Below are positions 44,584 to 54,019 of a stretch of DNA of 64,000 bases, one piece after another. This DNA comes from Paenibacillus_E qinlingensis. GTDB taxonomy: Bacteria > Bacillota > Bacilli > Paenibacillales > NBRC-103111. Position numbers and translations under genes: made by a program. Below the pieces are notes generated by a model that was not told the DNA's origin, did not search any database, and saw only the letters and a program-made list of their open reading frames with translations. How positions within the stretch are numbered: position 1 is the first letter of the stretch; each line of letters opens with the position of its first letter. The DNA is taken from contig NZ_JAQIVH010000010.1 in assembly GCF_028746185.1 (NCBI RefSeq), positions 124,001 through 188,000 of the forward strand, written 5' to 3'.

Positions 44584-44587
44584 AGAT

Positions 44588-45475
44588 ATGAGGAAAGCTG
44601 CTAAGACGTTACTATTCGCTAGCTTTACCGGTTTACTTGTCGTGACAGGCTGCTCGAAAGATAATGCTTCAGAATCTAGTGTAGGCAGTAGTGTGAAACA
44701 CCAAATTATCGGTATTGATCCTGGTGCAGGGTTAATGAAGCAAACGGATCAAGCGATGAAAGACTATGCGCTTACCGATTGGAAATTAGTTGAAGGCTCT
44801 AGCGCAGCCATGGCGGCAGCGCTAGATAAAGCGTATAAAGCGAAGGAACCGATCATCGTGACGGGGTGGACACCTCATTGGATGTTCGCTAAATATGATT
44901 TGAAATATCTGAGTGATCCTAAGGGTGCATTTGGTAAGGATGAAGAGATTCATACGATTGCTCGCAAAGGTTTGAAAGAAGCAGCAGCGTCAGCATATGC
45001 GATGCTTGATCGATTTGAGTGGACGCCGGAGGATATGGCAGTGGTCATGTCAGCTGTGGTTGACGGTAAGAAGCCCGAAGATGCAGCTGCAGAGTGGGTT
45101 GCCGCCCATGCAAGTAATGTGAATACTTGGGTGAAAGATCTTACGCCAGAACAAGGTAAGAAGCTGAAATTAGCGTATGTAGCTTGGGATTCAGAGATTG
45201 CCAGTACGAATGTTGTAAAAACTGTATTGGAAGGGAAGCTCGGGTATCAAGTAGAGATGCTGCAAGTTGAAGCGGGTCCAATGTGGGCTGGACTTGCCGA
45301 TGGAAGTGCTGATGCGATTGTAGCTGCATGGCTCCCGACGACACATAAAGATTATTTCGGGAAGTATGCGACCAAGCTAGAAGATCTAGGTCCAAACTTA
45401 AAAGGGACCAAATTGGGGCTAGTTGTACCTGCCTATATGACAATCGATTCTATTGAAGATTTGAAAACGAAATAG
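44588..45475 (+). CDS. opuAC: Glycine betaine-binding lipoprotein
   Basis: 295 residues from ATG 44588 (AAAGGAGTG about 10 nt upstream; a GTG at 44576 lies inside that site). Lipobox LLVVTGCS. The binding fold shows HQIIGIDPGAGLMKQTDQAMKDY, IVTGWTPHWMFAKYDLKYL (conserved Trp for the ammonium cage) and a second WLPTTHKDYF segment. Delivers glycine betaine to the permease for osmoprotection. Confidence 0.93.
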   Translation: MRKAAKTLLFASFTGLLVVTGCSKDNASESSVGSSVKHQIIGIDPGAGLMKQTDQAMKDYALTDWKLVEGSSAAMAAALDKAYKAKEPIIVTGWTPHWMFAKYDLKYLSDPKGAFGKDEEIHTIARKGLKEAAASAYAMLDRFEWTPEDMAVVMSAVVDGKKPEDAAAEWVAAHASNVNTWVKDLTPEQGKKLKLAYVAWDSEIASTNVVKTVLEGKLGYQVEMLQVEAGPMWAGLADGSADAIVAAWLPTTHKDYFGKYATKLEDLGPNLKGTKLGLVVPAYMTIDSIEDLKTK

Positions 45476-45484
45476 TAGAGAGAA

Positions 45485-45515
45485 GTCTATCGCTGATCCT
45501 GTCGATAGGCTTTTT
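45485..45515 (+). terminator. Intrinsic terminator
   Basis: CTATCG and CGATAG form the core of a stem extended by AGTC/GGCT wobble pairs, followed by TTTTT. Ends the betaine operon. Confidence 0.75.
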
Positions 45516-45625
45516 CATATATAGGTAGAGTACAATCCTAGATAATTAGGTTAGTCGGAAGTGATATTTGCAGAACTCGCGCATATACTAGAAGAGAGTC
45601 GGTTACCGGCTCACCTTGTGAGGAG

Positions 45626-45667
45626 TTGTGATAATTTTCACAAGCATATATGTGATTAATTTCACAA
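45626..45667. promoter_or_regulatory. Tandem Rex operators
   Basis: TTGTGATAATTTTCACAA (45626-45643) matches the Rex consensus (TTGTGA-N6-TCACAA) exactly. ATGTGATTAATTTCACAA (45650-45667) matches all but the first base. The centres are 24 nt apart. They lie downstream of a possible promoter (GTGATA-N17-TATACT, 45561-45589) and just before the ribosome site of ndh, so binding would block elongation or initiation at low NAD/NADH. Confidence 0.85.
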
Positions 45668-45686
45668 ATGGAGGAGTGTTGAGGCA

Positions 45687-46916
45687 ATGAGCAAACCCAG
45701 AATCGTGATCCTAGGCGCAGGCTATGGCGGACTTGTCACAGCGATAAGGCTGCAGAAGAAGATGAGAAGAAATGAGATGGACGTGACCCTGGTCAACAAA
45801 CATGACTATCACTTTATTACGACGCATTTGCACATGCCGGCTGCCGGTACGGATCATCATGATAACGCACGCGTGACCATTTCCGATTTGATCGATGAGC
45901 GGAAGATTCGATTCGTGAAGTCGACGGTAAGAGAAATTTTGCCTAGTGATAAGAAGATTGTGTTGGAAAATGCTACGCTTGACTATGACTATCTCGTGGT
46001 AGGACTCGGGAGTGAGACGGAAACCTTTGGGATCCCGGGTATGCATGAATATGCCATGTCGATCAAAAGCATTAACAGTGTCCGCTTTATTCGGCAGCAC
46101 ATTGAGTATATGTTCGCGAAGTCCAAGATGGCTCCAAAGCGCAAGGATTATCTGACCTTCGTCGTTGGCGGCGCGGGTTTCACGGGAACGGAGTTCGTCG
46201 GTGAACTGGCGGATCGCATACCTGTTCTGTGCAAAACGTATGACGTCGATCCGGCAGATGTCCGGATTTATAATGTGGAAGCTTCCCCATCGGCGCTGCC
46301 TCCTGGCTTACCCGAGGATCTAATCCTATACGGCATGGAAGTAATGCGTCGCAAAGGGGTGCAGTATAAGCTATCGACCGCGATTAAAGAATGCACATCG
46401 GAAGGGGTTATTCTGAGCAACGGTGAGTTCATTCGCGCAGGTACAGTAGTCTGGTCTGGAGGAATACGCGGCAATTCGTTGCTGCAGGAGGCGGGTTTCG
46501 AGGTTCAACGGGGCCGAGTGAAAGTGGATAGTTGCTTACGGTCTTATCAATTCCCTGAGATTTTCATCACCGGCGATTGTTCTATTGTGACAAGTCCCGA
46601 AGGCGCGCCATATCCCGCGAATGCACAAATTGCTGTTCAACAGGGCTATAATGCAGCTAGGAATCTCATATTGACGGTTCGAGGCAAAGAGATGAGGCCA
46701 TTTGTCTATGATTTCAAAGGCACGGTAGCAACCCTGGGCCGCGGTGAAGCTGTTGGTTTACTCAAAGTAAAGAAAGTGAAAGGTCGATTGGCCCTATTGA
46801 TCAAAAAAATGATCGATGCCCGTTACCTGTTTCTTATTGGGGGTATTCCGCTCATTTGGAAGAAAATGATCTGGAAGCAGAAGTCCACGACCCGCAATTA
46901 TCATGTGCCTAATTAA
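45687..46916 (+). CDS. ndh: Type II NADH dehydrogenase
   Basis: 409 residues. FAD-binding GAGYGGLVTAIRL is at the N-terminus, the NADH-binding Rossmann motif is VVGGAGFTGTEFVGEL, and TGDCS and AQIAVQQGYNAARNL lie near the second FAD site. Non-proton-pumping NADH:menaquinone oxidoreductase of the respiratory chain, peripheral to the membrane (basic C-terminal amphipathic region). GGAGGAG precedes ATG 45687. Rex boxes upstream predict derepression at high NADH, as in Bacillus yjlC-ndh. Confidence 0.93.
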   Translation: MSKPRIVILGAGYGGLVTAIRLQKKMRRNEMDVTLVNKHDYHFITTHLHMPAAGTDHHDNARVTISDLIDERKIRFVKSTVREILPSDKKIVLENATLDYDYLVVGLGSETETFGIPGMHEYAMSIKSINSVRFIRQHIEYMFAKSKMAPKRKDYLTFVVGGAGFTGTEFVGELADRIPVLCKTYDVDPADVRIYNVEASPSALPPGLPEDLILYGMEVMRRKGVQYKLSTAIKECTSEGVILSNGEFIRAGTVVWSGGIRGNSLLQEAGFEVQRGRVKVDSCLRSYQFPEIFITGDCSIVTSPEGAPYPANAQIAVQQGYNAARNLILTVRGKEMRPFVYDFKGTVATLGRGEAVGLLKVKKVKGRLALLIKKMIDARYLFLIGGIPLIWKKMIWKQKSTTRNYHVPN

Positions 46917-46930
46917 CGCGCGTATAACGT

Positions 46931-46964
46931 AAAATCCCCTTCAAGTATACTTGGAGGGGATTTT
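46931..46964. terminator. Bidirectional intrinsic terminator
   Basis: AAAATCCCCTTCAAGTA and TACTTGGAGGGGATTTT form a nearly uninterrupted stem between the convergent ndh and AraC genes. Confidence 0.88.
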
Positions 46965-46978
46965 CAGTCTTTGTACCA

Positions 46979-49279
46979 CTAACTGTAGCTATTGGATCGA
47001 TACTGACTCGGAGACACGCCTTCACGTTTGCGAAAAGCTCGCGAAAAATTATTCTCATCCACAAATCCAACCTGCTCAACAATTTCCTTAATGGAAAGAT
47101 GAGTGGTTTCGAGTAACTCTTTGGCTTTCTCAATACGGATTTTCGAGACATATTGCATCAAAGGAAGACCATTTTTGTTTTTAAAATAGCGTGTGACATA
47201 GGATGGTGTTAGGGACAGCTCTTCAGCAACGGTGGAGAGACTGAGATTATAGTCCATATAATGCTGAGAAACGTGCTCTAACATGGATGCATATAAGCGA
47301 TTATTATTGGCATCTTCGCCTAAGCTGTCTTGTATGCTGCGTGCCGCATCAAGCAGATTGGCGCAAGCCTCAGCAACGGTTTTGGATTGGAATTCGGCTA
47401 GGGATTCCAGTTTATATTTGATTGCTTCGCGGTGGGACAGCGGAATATTATTGACGAGTTGGTTCAAGGTAAAAATAATTTGTTGAAACGTTAGGCGGAA
47501 TGTAGGCGCGTCCTCCAGCCGAGTAAAACGTTCTTCCATCTCATGAATCAATAGTTGCAGATGCTCGGAGCTCTTGGAGCAGACCGCCGCATGGAGAGCT
47601 TCAGCAGATTCGGAAATTTGCTGCTTATCCATCGTCGTATTCTCCATTTTTTGCTGAGACCATTCAGTTGGGGTGATGATAGACTGTTTACCGGCAAAAA
47701 TCCGATACTCCGCAAGTGAAGTGGCCGAACTGAACGATTGATGCAGGTCATTCGTTGGTTGTGGTTCTCCTACCATACAGGACAACGAAAGGGAAAAATG
47801 CCTTTGCATGAACGCAATGATCTGCTCAGAAAAAGCGCGACTGCGAGCCTCCCACTGCTCCGCGAATTCGATATTCCACGAAACAATGCCGACAATCCCA
47901 TTATCAATGGCTAAATCAAGCGCATAATTCGAGCCATGGACGCCCGATAAATTTTCCAACACATTGCAAATGGTATGTTTCATCAGCCACTGCTCGCTAA
48001 GCGGCTCTTTGCTCAACTTGGAATTGTAATCATCAAAAATAATGACAAGTACGCTGCTTATTTCTCGTGTACCAAATAGTTTATGAAGCGCAATTCGGTT
48101 ATCTTGCGTCGTATTGTCAACGTTCAACTTACCCATTAATAAGGCAAGCAGCAACTGGTTTCTCGTCAAAATCTCCTGATTGTGCATCATATGGGACAAA
48201 TGGTTGCTCTCATCTCTCATCTGCTCAATGTAACGAGTCAACTGGTCTAATTCATCATTATTACCTGCCGCCGGCTTGTCCGATGGCAAGGTAGGGAAAC
48301 GGTTGGATAGCTCTTGGATCGGTTGATAACTTTTCCGGGCAGAGCTGAAGCAAAGCACAATTCCTAAAGCAAGCGATATGAGAAATATGGTTAGTGAAAT
48401 CGTGAGCGCAACATCATACTCATGAAAATAGTCACTGCGACGAATGGCGTTCACCACATGAATGTTCTGTTTCGACGACGTTTCCTGCACGAAGAGATAG
48501 CCAGGGATTCGCGCTTTCGAATTTTGCGCCGCTGACGTAAGTTCACCCCACGTGAGATCGGAAGATCCTTTTAAATAGAGAAAAGGCATGTTGGATTGGT
48601 CAAAAGCAATCAGGGAGCTGCCGCTGTCAATGGTCTGCTGGAAATTACTAACCAACGCCGGATAGTTCAGTTTGTAGATCATAATGCCACTCGAAAAAGG
48701 AGTGCTGTCAAGCGGAACTAAGAGCAGCAGCACTTGTTCTTTGCCGTCTGGATGATCTTCATTAGCCAGTGAAGACAGAAGTATGGGTGATTTCAGTTTC
48801 TCCAGCTTGCCCTGCAGCATTTCTGGCGAGATTCGGCTATCGGTGACGAGTCGGCTGTAATTCTCAGGCGAATAAATGCCCGTATCGGTGAAAATCGTGT
48901 TTTTTAGCGAGCTGTAGGCTGTGTTTCGATAGAACAGGCCAATGGAGTCGAGATCGGCAGACAGAGCCTTTAGCTTTTCAAGTTCATCGGCAATCAAATA
49001 CGGATATTGTAATGATTCTTGTAATTGATAGGGAAGCAATTTCGTATCCCGTGACAAGGTTAATGTCAATTTTTGCAGGTCCAAAATGCGCGTATCCAGC
49101 AGACTGGTCGTATTGGCCATAGATCGTTGAGTATTATCCATTAGTCGATTATAGGTATTTGATAGCGAAATGATATTGGTCACCAAGAATAATAGACCGG
49201 TTACGGCTAGAATCAGAAGGTGCCTGAGAAGAAATTTTCGATAGAGCTTGGACTGAATCGCTTTCCGCAAACTGAACAC
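46979..49279 (-). CDS. Transmembrane AraC-family regulator
   Basis: About 766 residues. Helix 1 (LLRHLLILAVTGLLFLVTNII), an extracellular sensor region (about 40-290) and helix 2 (VALTISLTIFLISLALGIVLCF) resemble a histidine kinase, but the protein ends instead in an AraC HTH (STVAEELSLTPSYVTRYFKNKNG and IKEIVEQVGFVDENNFSRAFRKREG). This one-component membrane regulator type is common next to LplB/LplC importers in Paenibacillus relatives. The start GTG at 49279 has only a close AGGGG; TTG 49270 is an alternative. It is divergent from the importer at 49558, its likely target. Confidence 0.88.
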   Translation of the reverse strand: MFSLRKAIQSKLYRKFLLRHLLILAVTGLLFLVTNIISLSNTYNRLMDNTQRSMANTTSLLDTRILDLQKLTLTLSRDTKLLPYQLQESLQYPYLIADELEKLKALSADLDSIGLFYRNTAYSSLKNTIFTDTGIYSPENYSRLVTDSRISPEMLQGKLEKLKSPILLSSLANEDHPDGKEQVLLLLVPLDSTPFSSGIMIYKLNYPALVSNFQQTIDSGSSLIAFDQSNMPFLYLKGSSDLTWGELTSAAQNSKARIPGYLFVQETSSKQNIHVVNAIRRSDYFHEYDVALTISLTIFLISLALGIVLCFSSARKSYQPIQELSNRFPTLPSDKPAAGNNDELDQLTRYIEQMRDESNHLSHMMHNQEILTRNQLLLALLMGKLNVDNTTQDNRIALHKLFGTREISSVLVIIFDDYNSKLSKEPLSEQWLMKHTICNVLENLSGVHGSNYALDLAIDNGIVGIVSWNIEFAEQWEARSRAFSEQIIAFMQRHFSLSLSCMVGEPQPTNDLHQSFSSATSLAEYRIFAGKQSIITPTEWSQQKMENTTMDKQQISESAEALHAAVCSKSSEHLQLLIHEMEERFTRLEDAPTFRLTFQQIIFTLNQLVNNIPLSHREAIKYKLESLAEFQSKTVAEACANLLDAARSIQDSLGEDANNNRLYASMLEHVSQHYMDYNLSLSTVAEELSLTPSYVTRYFKNKNGLPLMQYVSKIRIEKAKELLETTHLSIKEIVEQVGFVDENNFSRAFRKREGVSPSQYRSNSYS

Positions 49280-49557
49280 ATCCCCTGGTCGAATAGGTCA
49301 TGATTTCTTACGAGTATATAAATTTTGCGCTATGTTATCAATTCATGGCGGGCAAAAAGCTGAAAATTGACTAGGTATTGAGAAAAATGCAGGGTGCCGT
49401 TTAGGGGCTGAAACCATTTTTTGCTGTGAAAAGCCGATTATCAAGCATTGTCGGAGGTTCCAAACTTACGTATACTCGGAGCCATAGGAAACCGATTCAG
49501 GCGCCGAATCGATTCTGGATATCCACTTTTCTATCGTTCGACGAAGGAGGCAGCTAT

Positions 49558-50505
49558 ATGACTGCGAAGACCAAGGCTGCACATGCACCCTTACCTAGGT
49601 CTAACCATAAAAGGTTTGGGCTGCGAAACAATTGGGATTATCTAATTTTTGTCATCCCTGTTGTCCTTTACTTTCTAATTTTTTGCTACGGACCTATGTA
49701 TGGTGTACAACTCGCATTCAAACGCTTCAACCCCATCCACGGCATCATGGGTAGTCCTTGGATTGGTTTGGATAACTTTGAAAGGCTTTTCAATTCATTC
49801 CAATTTTATCGCATTGTGAAGAACACGCTGGTTATTAATCTATTTAAAACGCTGATCAGTTTCCCTATTCCGATCATGCTCGCCCTCATGTTCAATGAGA
49901 TGAGAAAAGAGCGATTGAAGAAGACGCTGCAGACGATCACTTATGCTCCGTACTTTATTTCGACGGTTGTCTTTGTCGGTATTATTAATTTGTTCCTCGG
50001 TGGGGAAAATGGGTACTTGAATCATTTGCTGGGGATGATCGGAATCGATTCGATTCCTTTTTTGACCAATCCTGACTACTTCCCTGGTGTCTATATCGGT
50101 TCTGACATCTGGCGGAATAGCGGATGGAATTCTATCATTTTTATCGCGGCGTTAGCGGCTGTAGATCCACAACTGCATGAGTCTGCGCAAATCGATGGGG
50201 CTAGTCGGTGGAAGCGGATGATTCATGTGAATCTGCCGTGTATTATGCCGGTCATTGTCATTCAATTTATTCTGCTCATGGGGAAAATGATGACTCTCAG
50301 CTACGAACGTATTCTTCTTATGCAAAATAGCTTGAACATGGAAACCTCAGAGGTGATTTCCACTTACGCTTATAAGACGGGTTTGATCAATATGGATTAT
50401 GGATTCTCAACCGCTGTGGGTCTCTTTAACAATGTCATCAACATCATTTTGCTGCTTGCCGCCAACAAGATTGCCAAACGATATAGCAGCAGCAGTCTGT
50501 TCTAA
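49558..50505 (+). CDS. Sugar ABC transporter permease (LplB family)
   Basis: 315 residues from ATG 49558 with AAGGAGG 7 nt upstream. Six helices. YGPMYGVQLAFKRFNP and the EAA loop DPQLHESAQIDGASRWKRMIHVNLPCI identify the family. First gene of a four-gene operon (two permeases, binding protein, metallo-hydrolase). No ATPase is encoded here. Confidence 0.92.
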   Translation: MTAKTKAAHAPLPRSNHKRFGLRNNWDYLIFVIPVVLYFLIFCYGPMYGVQLAFKRFNPIHGIMGSPWIGLDNFERLFNSFQFYRIVKNTLVINLFKTLISFPIPIMLALMFNEMRKERLKKTLQTITYAPYFISTVVFVGIINLFLGGENGYLNHLLGMIGIDSIPFLTNPDYFPGVYIGSDIWRNSGWNSIIFIAALAAVDPQLHESAQIDGASRWKRMIHVNLPCIMPVIVIQFILLMGKMMTLSYERILLMQNSLNMETSEVISTYAYKTGLINMDYGFSTAVGLFNNVINIILLLAANKIAKRYSSSSLF

Positions 50506-50519
50506 AAGGAGAGGTGAAC

Positions 50520-51422
50520 ATGGAGGTCGTTTCCCACAAAATTCGAGAGTCTAACGGAGATCGGATCTTTCTGGCGATTACTTATGTATTTATCGGGATT
50601 CTTGTGTTAATTGTGCTTTACCCGCTGATCTATGTCGTTAGTGCCTCATTCAGTGATCCCAAACTGGTGATTGCCGGCAAAATCGGGTTGATCCCGAGCG
50701 GATTCAACGTGGAAGCCTATCGACGGGTATTTACGAATACGGAGATATGGATTGGTTATCGAAATACACTGCTTTACACAACCGTAGGAACGTTAGTTAA
50801 TATTTCATTGACCATGATGGGGGCCTATCCGTTGTCACGCAAAAATTTCCGATGGCGTCGCGGGCTTATGATATTCTTCACCATTACGATGTTTTTCAGC
50901 AGCGGTATGATACCGATGTACCTGCTTGTTAAGAATTTGGGACTTTATAATTCGATGTGGGCATTAATATTGCCAACAGCGATCAGTGTATACAATATGA
51001 TTGTCGCTCGTACATTCTTGGAAACCAACATTGATGAGCAACTCTATGAATCAGCGTACATGGATGGCAGCGGTAATATCAGATCGTTTTTCTCTATTGT
51101 ACTGCCCCTGAGTGCGCCGATCATGGCTGTTCTTGTGTTATTTTATGCGGTGTATCATTGGAATTCCTATTTCGAGGCCATGATTTATTTGAAGGAGCGT
51201 TCGTTGTATCCGCTGCAGCTCTTCCTGCGGGAAATTCTAGTGATGAACCAGTCGGATAACGTGATGATGGATTCGATTGAAATGGATACAAGCAAATTTC
51301 TCGTTGCGGAAGGTGTCAAATATGCTGTTATTATCGTATCCAGCGGACCGATTCTTATGTTGTATCCCTTCCTTCAGAAGTATTTCGTTAAAGGGATGAT
51401 GATTGGTGCTCTTAAAGGTTAA
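50520..51422 (+). CDS. Sugar ABC transporter permease (LplC/YtcP family)
   Basis: 300 residues from ATG 50520 (AAAGGAGAGG upstream; an in-frame GTG at 50514 is inside that site). Six helices. The EAA loop is DEQLYESAYMDGSGNIRSFFSIVLPLS, and FFSSGMIPMYLLVKNLGL and YPFLQKYFVKGMMIGALKG are typical. Partner of the preceding permease, 14 nt away. Confidence 0.92.
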   Translation: MEVVSHKIRESNGDRIFLAITYVFIGILVLIVLYPLIYVVSASFSDPKLVIAGKIGLIPSGFNVEAYRRVFTNTEIWIGYRNTLLYTTVGTLVNISLTMMGAYPLSRKNFRWRRGLMIFFTITMFFSSGMIPMYLLVKNLGLYNSMWALILPTAISVYNMIVARTFLETNIDEQLYESAYMDGSGNIRSFFSIVLPLSAPIMAVLVLFYAVYHWNSYFEAMIYLKERSLYPLQLFLREILVMNQSDNVMMDSIEMDTSKFLVAEGVKYAVIIVSSGPILMLYPFLQKYFVKGMMIGALKG

Positions 51423-51455
51423 TATGATTAATAATCAAGGAGATGACGAACGAAT

Positions 51456-53096
51456 ATGAAAAGAAAATTAGTCTTACTGACAGCTGCCATGCTGATAACG
51501 TCAATTCCAATACTAAGCGCTTGTAGCGATAAGGATAAAGGTGCAGAGCCTGTTGCAACTGGTGCAGCGAATAAAGAGGCGAATATCAATAAAACAGGTA
51601 TGCCGATTGCAAAGGAGCCTGTTCAATTGAAAGGTTTGGTCTCCAAATATGAGCTGGTCAAGGATTGGAACGAGCATAAAGGCTTGAAAAATTATGAAGC
51701 GAAATCGAACGTCGTCATTAAATGGGATACGGTACCGCAAAACGCTTTTGATGAGCGCAGAAATCTGATGTTTGCCTCCAATGATCTGCCGGACTTTGTT
51801 ATGCGGGCGAATTTGTCGCCGCAATTGATTACTTCATACGCAGCAGCGGGTCAAATTATCCCGTTGGATCCTTTGATTGAGGCTGGCTATGCACCGAATC
51901 TGGCAGCGCTTATGAAAGAAAATGACGGTATCCGCAAATCGATTACCTCGGCTGACGGTCATATTTATTCGCTTCCGAACATTAGTGAAGCAGATGGACG
52001 TATTTCTTCCTCGTGGATCAACAAGAAGTGGCTGGACAAGCTTGGACTTCAAATGCCGACAACAACGGACGAGTTTTATAAGGTGTTGAAAGCTTTTAAG
52101 GAGCAGGATCCTAACGGGAATGGCAAAGCGGATGAAGTTCCAATCTCAGGGTACAAAGAGGGCAATAAGAACTACGGTGATCAATTTATTAGATCGTTCT
52201 ATGGCAGCTGGGGATTCGGAGGAAATTCCGGGATCATCGCACCTTTTATGGATGTAGACAATGGGGGCAAAGTTCGGTATATCGCAACGGACAATACCTT
52301 TAAAGACATGATTACCTTCTTTAATAAGCTCTGGCAGGAAGGTCTAATCGATAAAGAAATTCTATCGCAGGATATGAAGCAGGAGATCGCGAAAGTTGAT
52401 GATGAGCGTGTTGGCTATGTAGCGAAGGGAAACAACAATTTGTGGATGGGTAAAAATCGCAATAATTACGTGCAGAACCCGGTCCTAAAAGGCATCGACG
52501 GCAAAGTGTATTGGACGGGCATCTCCCCGAAAGTTCGGGATTTAGGCTCATTCGTGATTACGAACAAAAACCCGAATCCCGCTGCAACGCTGCGCTGGGG
52601 AGATTATTTCCTGAGCGAAGAAGGAACGGCTCTGGCTCGACTTGGTATTGAAGGTGTTACGTATACCATCGGCAGTGATGGATTTTATAAGCTGAAGGAC
52701 GAATTTGCGAAAAATCCAAACGGACTCACAGTGGATGAAGCGCTCTCGGAGTATACAATTTTCCAAGGTGGCGGAATCCCTCAGCGCGTGACGCAAAAGG
52801 TTGACCAAAGCGCTGCTGTGCTTCCAGAAATGATTGCGAATAAAGATGTCATTCGTCCTAACTTGGTGCCTGACGCAAAATTGATGATTCCTACCTTTAC
52901 CGAAAAAGAGAATATCGAATTAAGCTCGTACGCAACGGATATCGAAGCTTATGCAGACGAGAATATTGTTAAGTTTATTACTGGCGCTAAACCGCTCAGT
53001 GAGTGGGATAAGTATGTAAGCACGCTAAATAAAATGCAACTGGATAAATATTTAGCGATCTATCAAGCAGCCTATGACCGCTGGAATCAGAAGTAA
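51456..53096 (+). CDS. Extracellular solute-binding lipoprotein
   Basis: 546 residues. Signal peptide with lipobox PILSACSDK. The body fits large LplA-type binding proteins (FASNDLPDFVMRANL, DGHIYSLPNISEADGRISSSWINKKWLDKLGLQMPTTTDEFY, with a DPNGNGKADEVP calcium-binding-like loop). Substrate is likely an oligosaccharide such as a pectin or hemicellulose fragment, but this is inference from the family. Confidence 0.92.
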   Translation: MKRKLVLLTAAMLITSIPILSACSDKDKGAEPVATGAANKEANINKTGMPIAKEPVQLKGLVSKYELVKDWNEHKGLKNYEAKSNVVIKWDTVPQNAFDERRNLMFASNDLPDFVMRANLSPQLITSYAAAGQIIPLDPLIEAGYAPNLAALMKENDGIRKSITSADGHIYSLPNISEADGRISSSWINKKWLDKLGLQMPTTTDEFYKVLKAFKEQDPNGNGKADEVPISGYKEGNKNYGDQFIRSFYGSWGFGGNSGIIAPFMDVDNGGKVRYIATDNTFKDMITFFNKLWQEGLIDKEILSQDMKQEIAKVDDERVGYVAKGNNNLWMGKNRNNYVQNPVLKGIDGKVYWTGISPKVRDLGSFVITNKNPNPAATLRWGDYFLSEEGTALARLGIEGVTYTIGSDGFYKLKDEFAKNPNGLTVDEALSEYTIFQGGGIPQRVTQKVDQSAAVLPEMIANKDVIRPNLVPDAKLMIPTFTEKENIELSSYATDIEAYADENIVKFITGAKPLSEWDKYVSTLNKMQLDKYLAIYQAAYDRWNQK

Positions 53097-53118
53097 TCAG
53101 CATGAAGGAGGACTAACG

Positions 53119-53976
53119 ATGAGATTTTACGGCACAAGTGCAGCAGAGGGCATACCGAATCCCTTCTGCTCCTGTTCCGTGTGTAACAACGCACGGGAGG
53201 TAGGCGGTGCAGAGATTCGCCGCCGTTCGATGTTCCGAATCAATGAGGGAATGTGTATTGACTTAGGGGCAGATTCTTTTCAACAAGCGATCGAATATGG
53301 CGACTTTACCAAGCTTCAGCATGTACTGGTGACGCATACACATGAAGATCATTTCAACTACATGATGATGAATGTTCGAAATATGGCGATTGAACGCTTG
53401 AAGGAACCGCTGCATTTTTATTTTACAGATCAAGCCTATGACATCGTCGATTTCTATCGTCAAAACCGGCCGATCATGAAAGGCATGACTTCCGATTTGG
53501 AGGCTCGCGGCGTAGTGGCCTTTCATAAGCTGGCGTTTAACGAATCAGTGACTATTGCTGGCATGGAAGTAACGCCGCTTCGCGGGAATCATTTGGGCAA
53601 TATGGGGGAGAACTGTGCGAATTATCTGATTCAGCAACCGGATGGCCAGAAGATATACTACGGCGTGGATTCTGGCTGGTACTTGCCGGAAACGTTCAAG
53701 GAGCTGGAGAATGCTTCATTGGATGTGTTGATTAGTGAATGCACATTTGGATTGACCACCGGCCGCGGCCTTCAACCAAATGGACATTTGGACGCATTTA
53801 GCTGTATGGAATTATTCCGCAAACTGTTAGAGCAAGGATCTTTGCATACCAATTCTCGCATTTATCTTACGCATATTAATCACTTTACCTCTACACATGC
53901 AGATTTAGTTAGCTGGATTCAAGAGCAACAATTCCCATGCCCGATTACGGTAGCGTGGGATGGCATGGAGATATAA
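53119..53976 (+). CDS. Metallo-beta-lactamase-fold hydrolase (PhnP-like)
   Basis: 285 residues from ATG 53119 with AAGGAGG. The zinc motif is THTHEDHF (HxHxDH), with further ligands in GNHLGNM, VDSG and HINHF. The N-terminal CSCSVCNNA cysteine cluster is the structural zinc site seen in PhnP-like proteins. PhnP relatives are phosphodiesterases. In a sugar-import operon it could act on a phosphorylated or lactone intermediate. Last gene of the importer operon (22 nt after the binding protein). Confidence 0.88.
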   Translation: MRFYGTSAAEGIPNPFCSCSVCNNAREVGGAEIRRRSMFRINEGMCIDLGADSFQQAIEYGDFTKLQHVLVTHTHEDHFNYMMMNVRNMAIERLKEPLHFYFTDQAYDIVDFYRQNRPIMKGMTSDLEARGVVAFHKLAFNESVTIAGMEVTPLRGNHLGNMGENCANYLIQQPDGQKIYYGVDSGWYLPETFKELENASLDVLISECTFGLTTGRGLQPNGHLDAFSCMELFRKLLEQGSLHTNSRIYLTHINHFTSTHADLVSWIQEQQFPCPITVAWDGMEI

Positions 53977-53979
53977 TTG

Positions 53980-54015
53980 AAAACGCGCACCGGTGACATA
54001 TCGGTGCGCGTTTTT
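53980..54015. terminator. Bidirectional intrinsic terminator
   Basis: AAAACGCGCACCG pairs perfectly with CGGTGCGCGTTTT between convergent genes, with T-runs on both strands. Confidence 0.9.
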
Positions 54016-54019
54016 GCTT

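Noticed and set aside
46909..47151. Minus-strand gene of 80 residues after ndh
   Set aside because: It overlaps the C-terminal AraC domain of the transmembrane regulator in another frame and spans a terminator.
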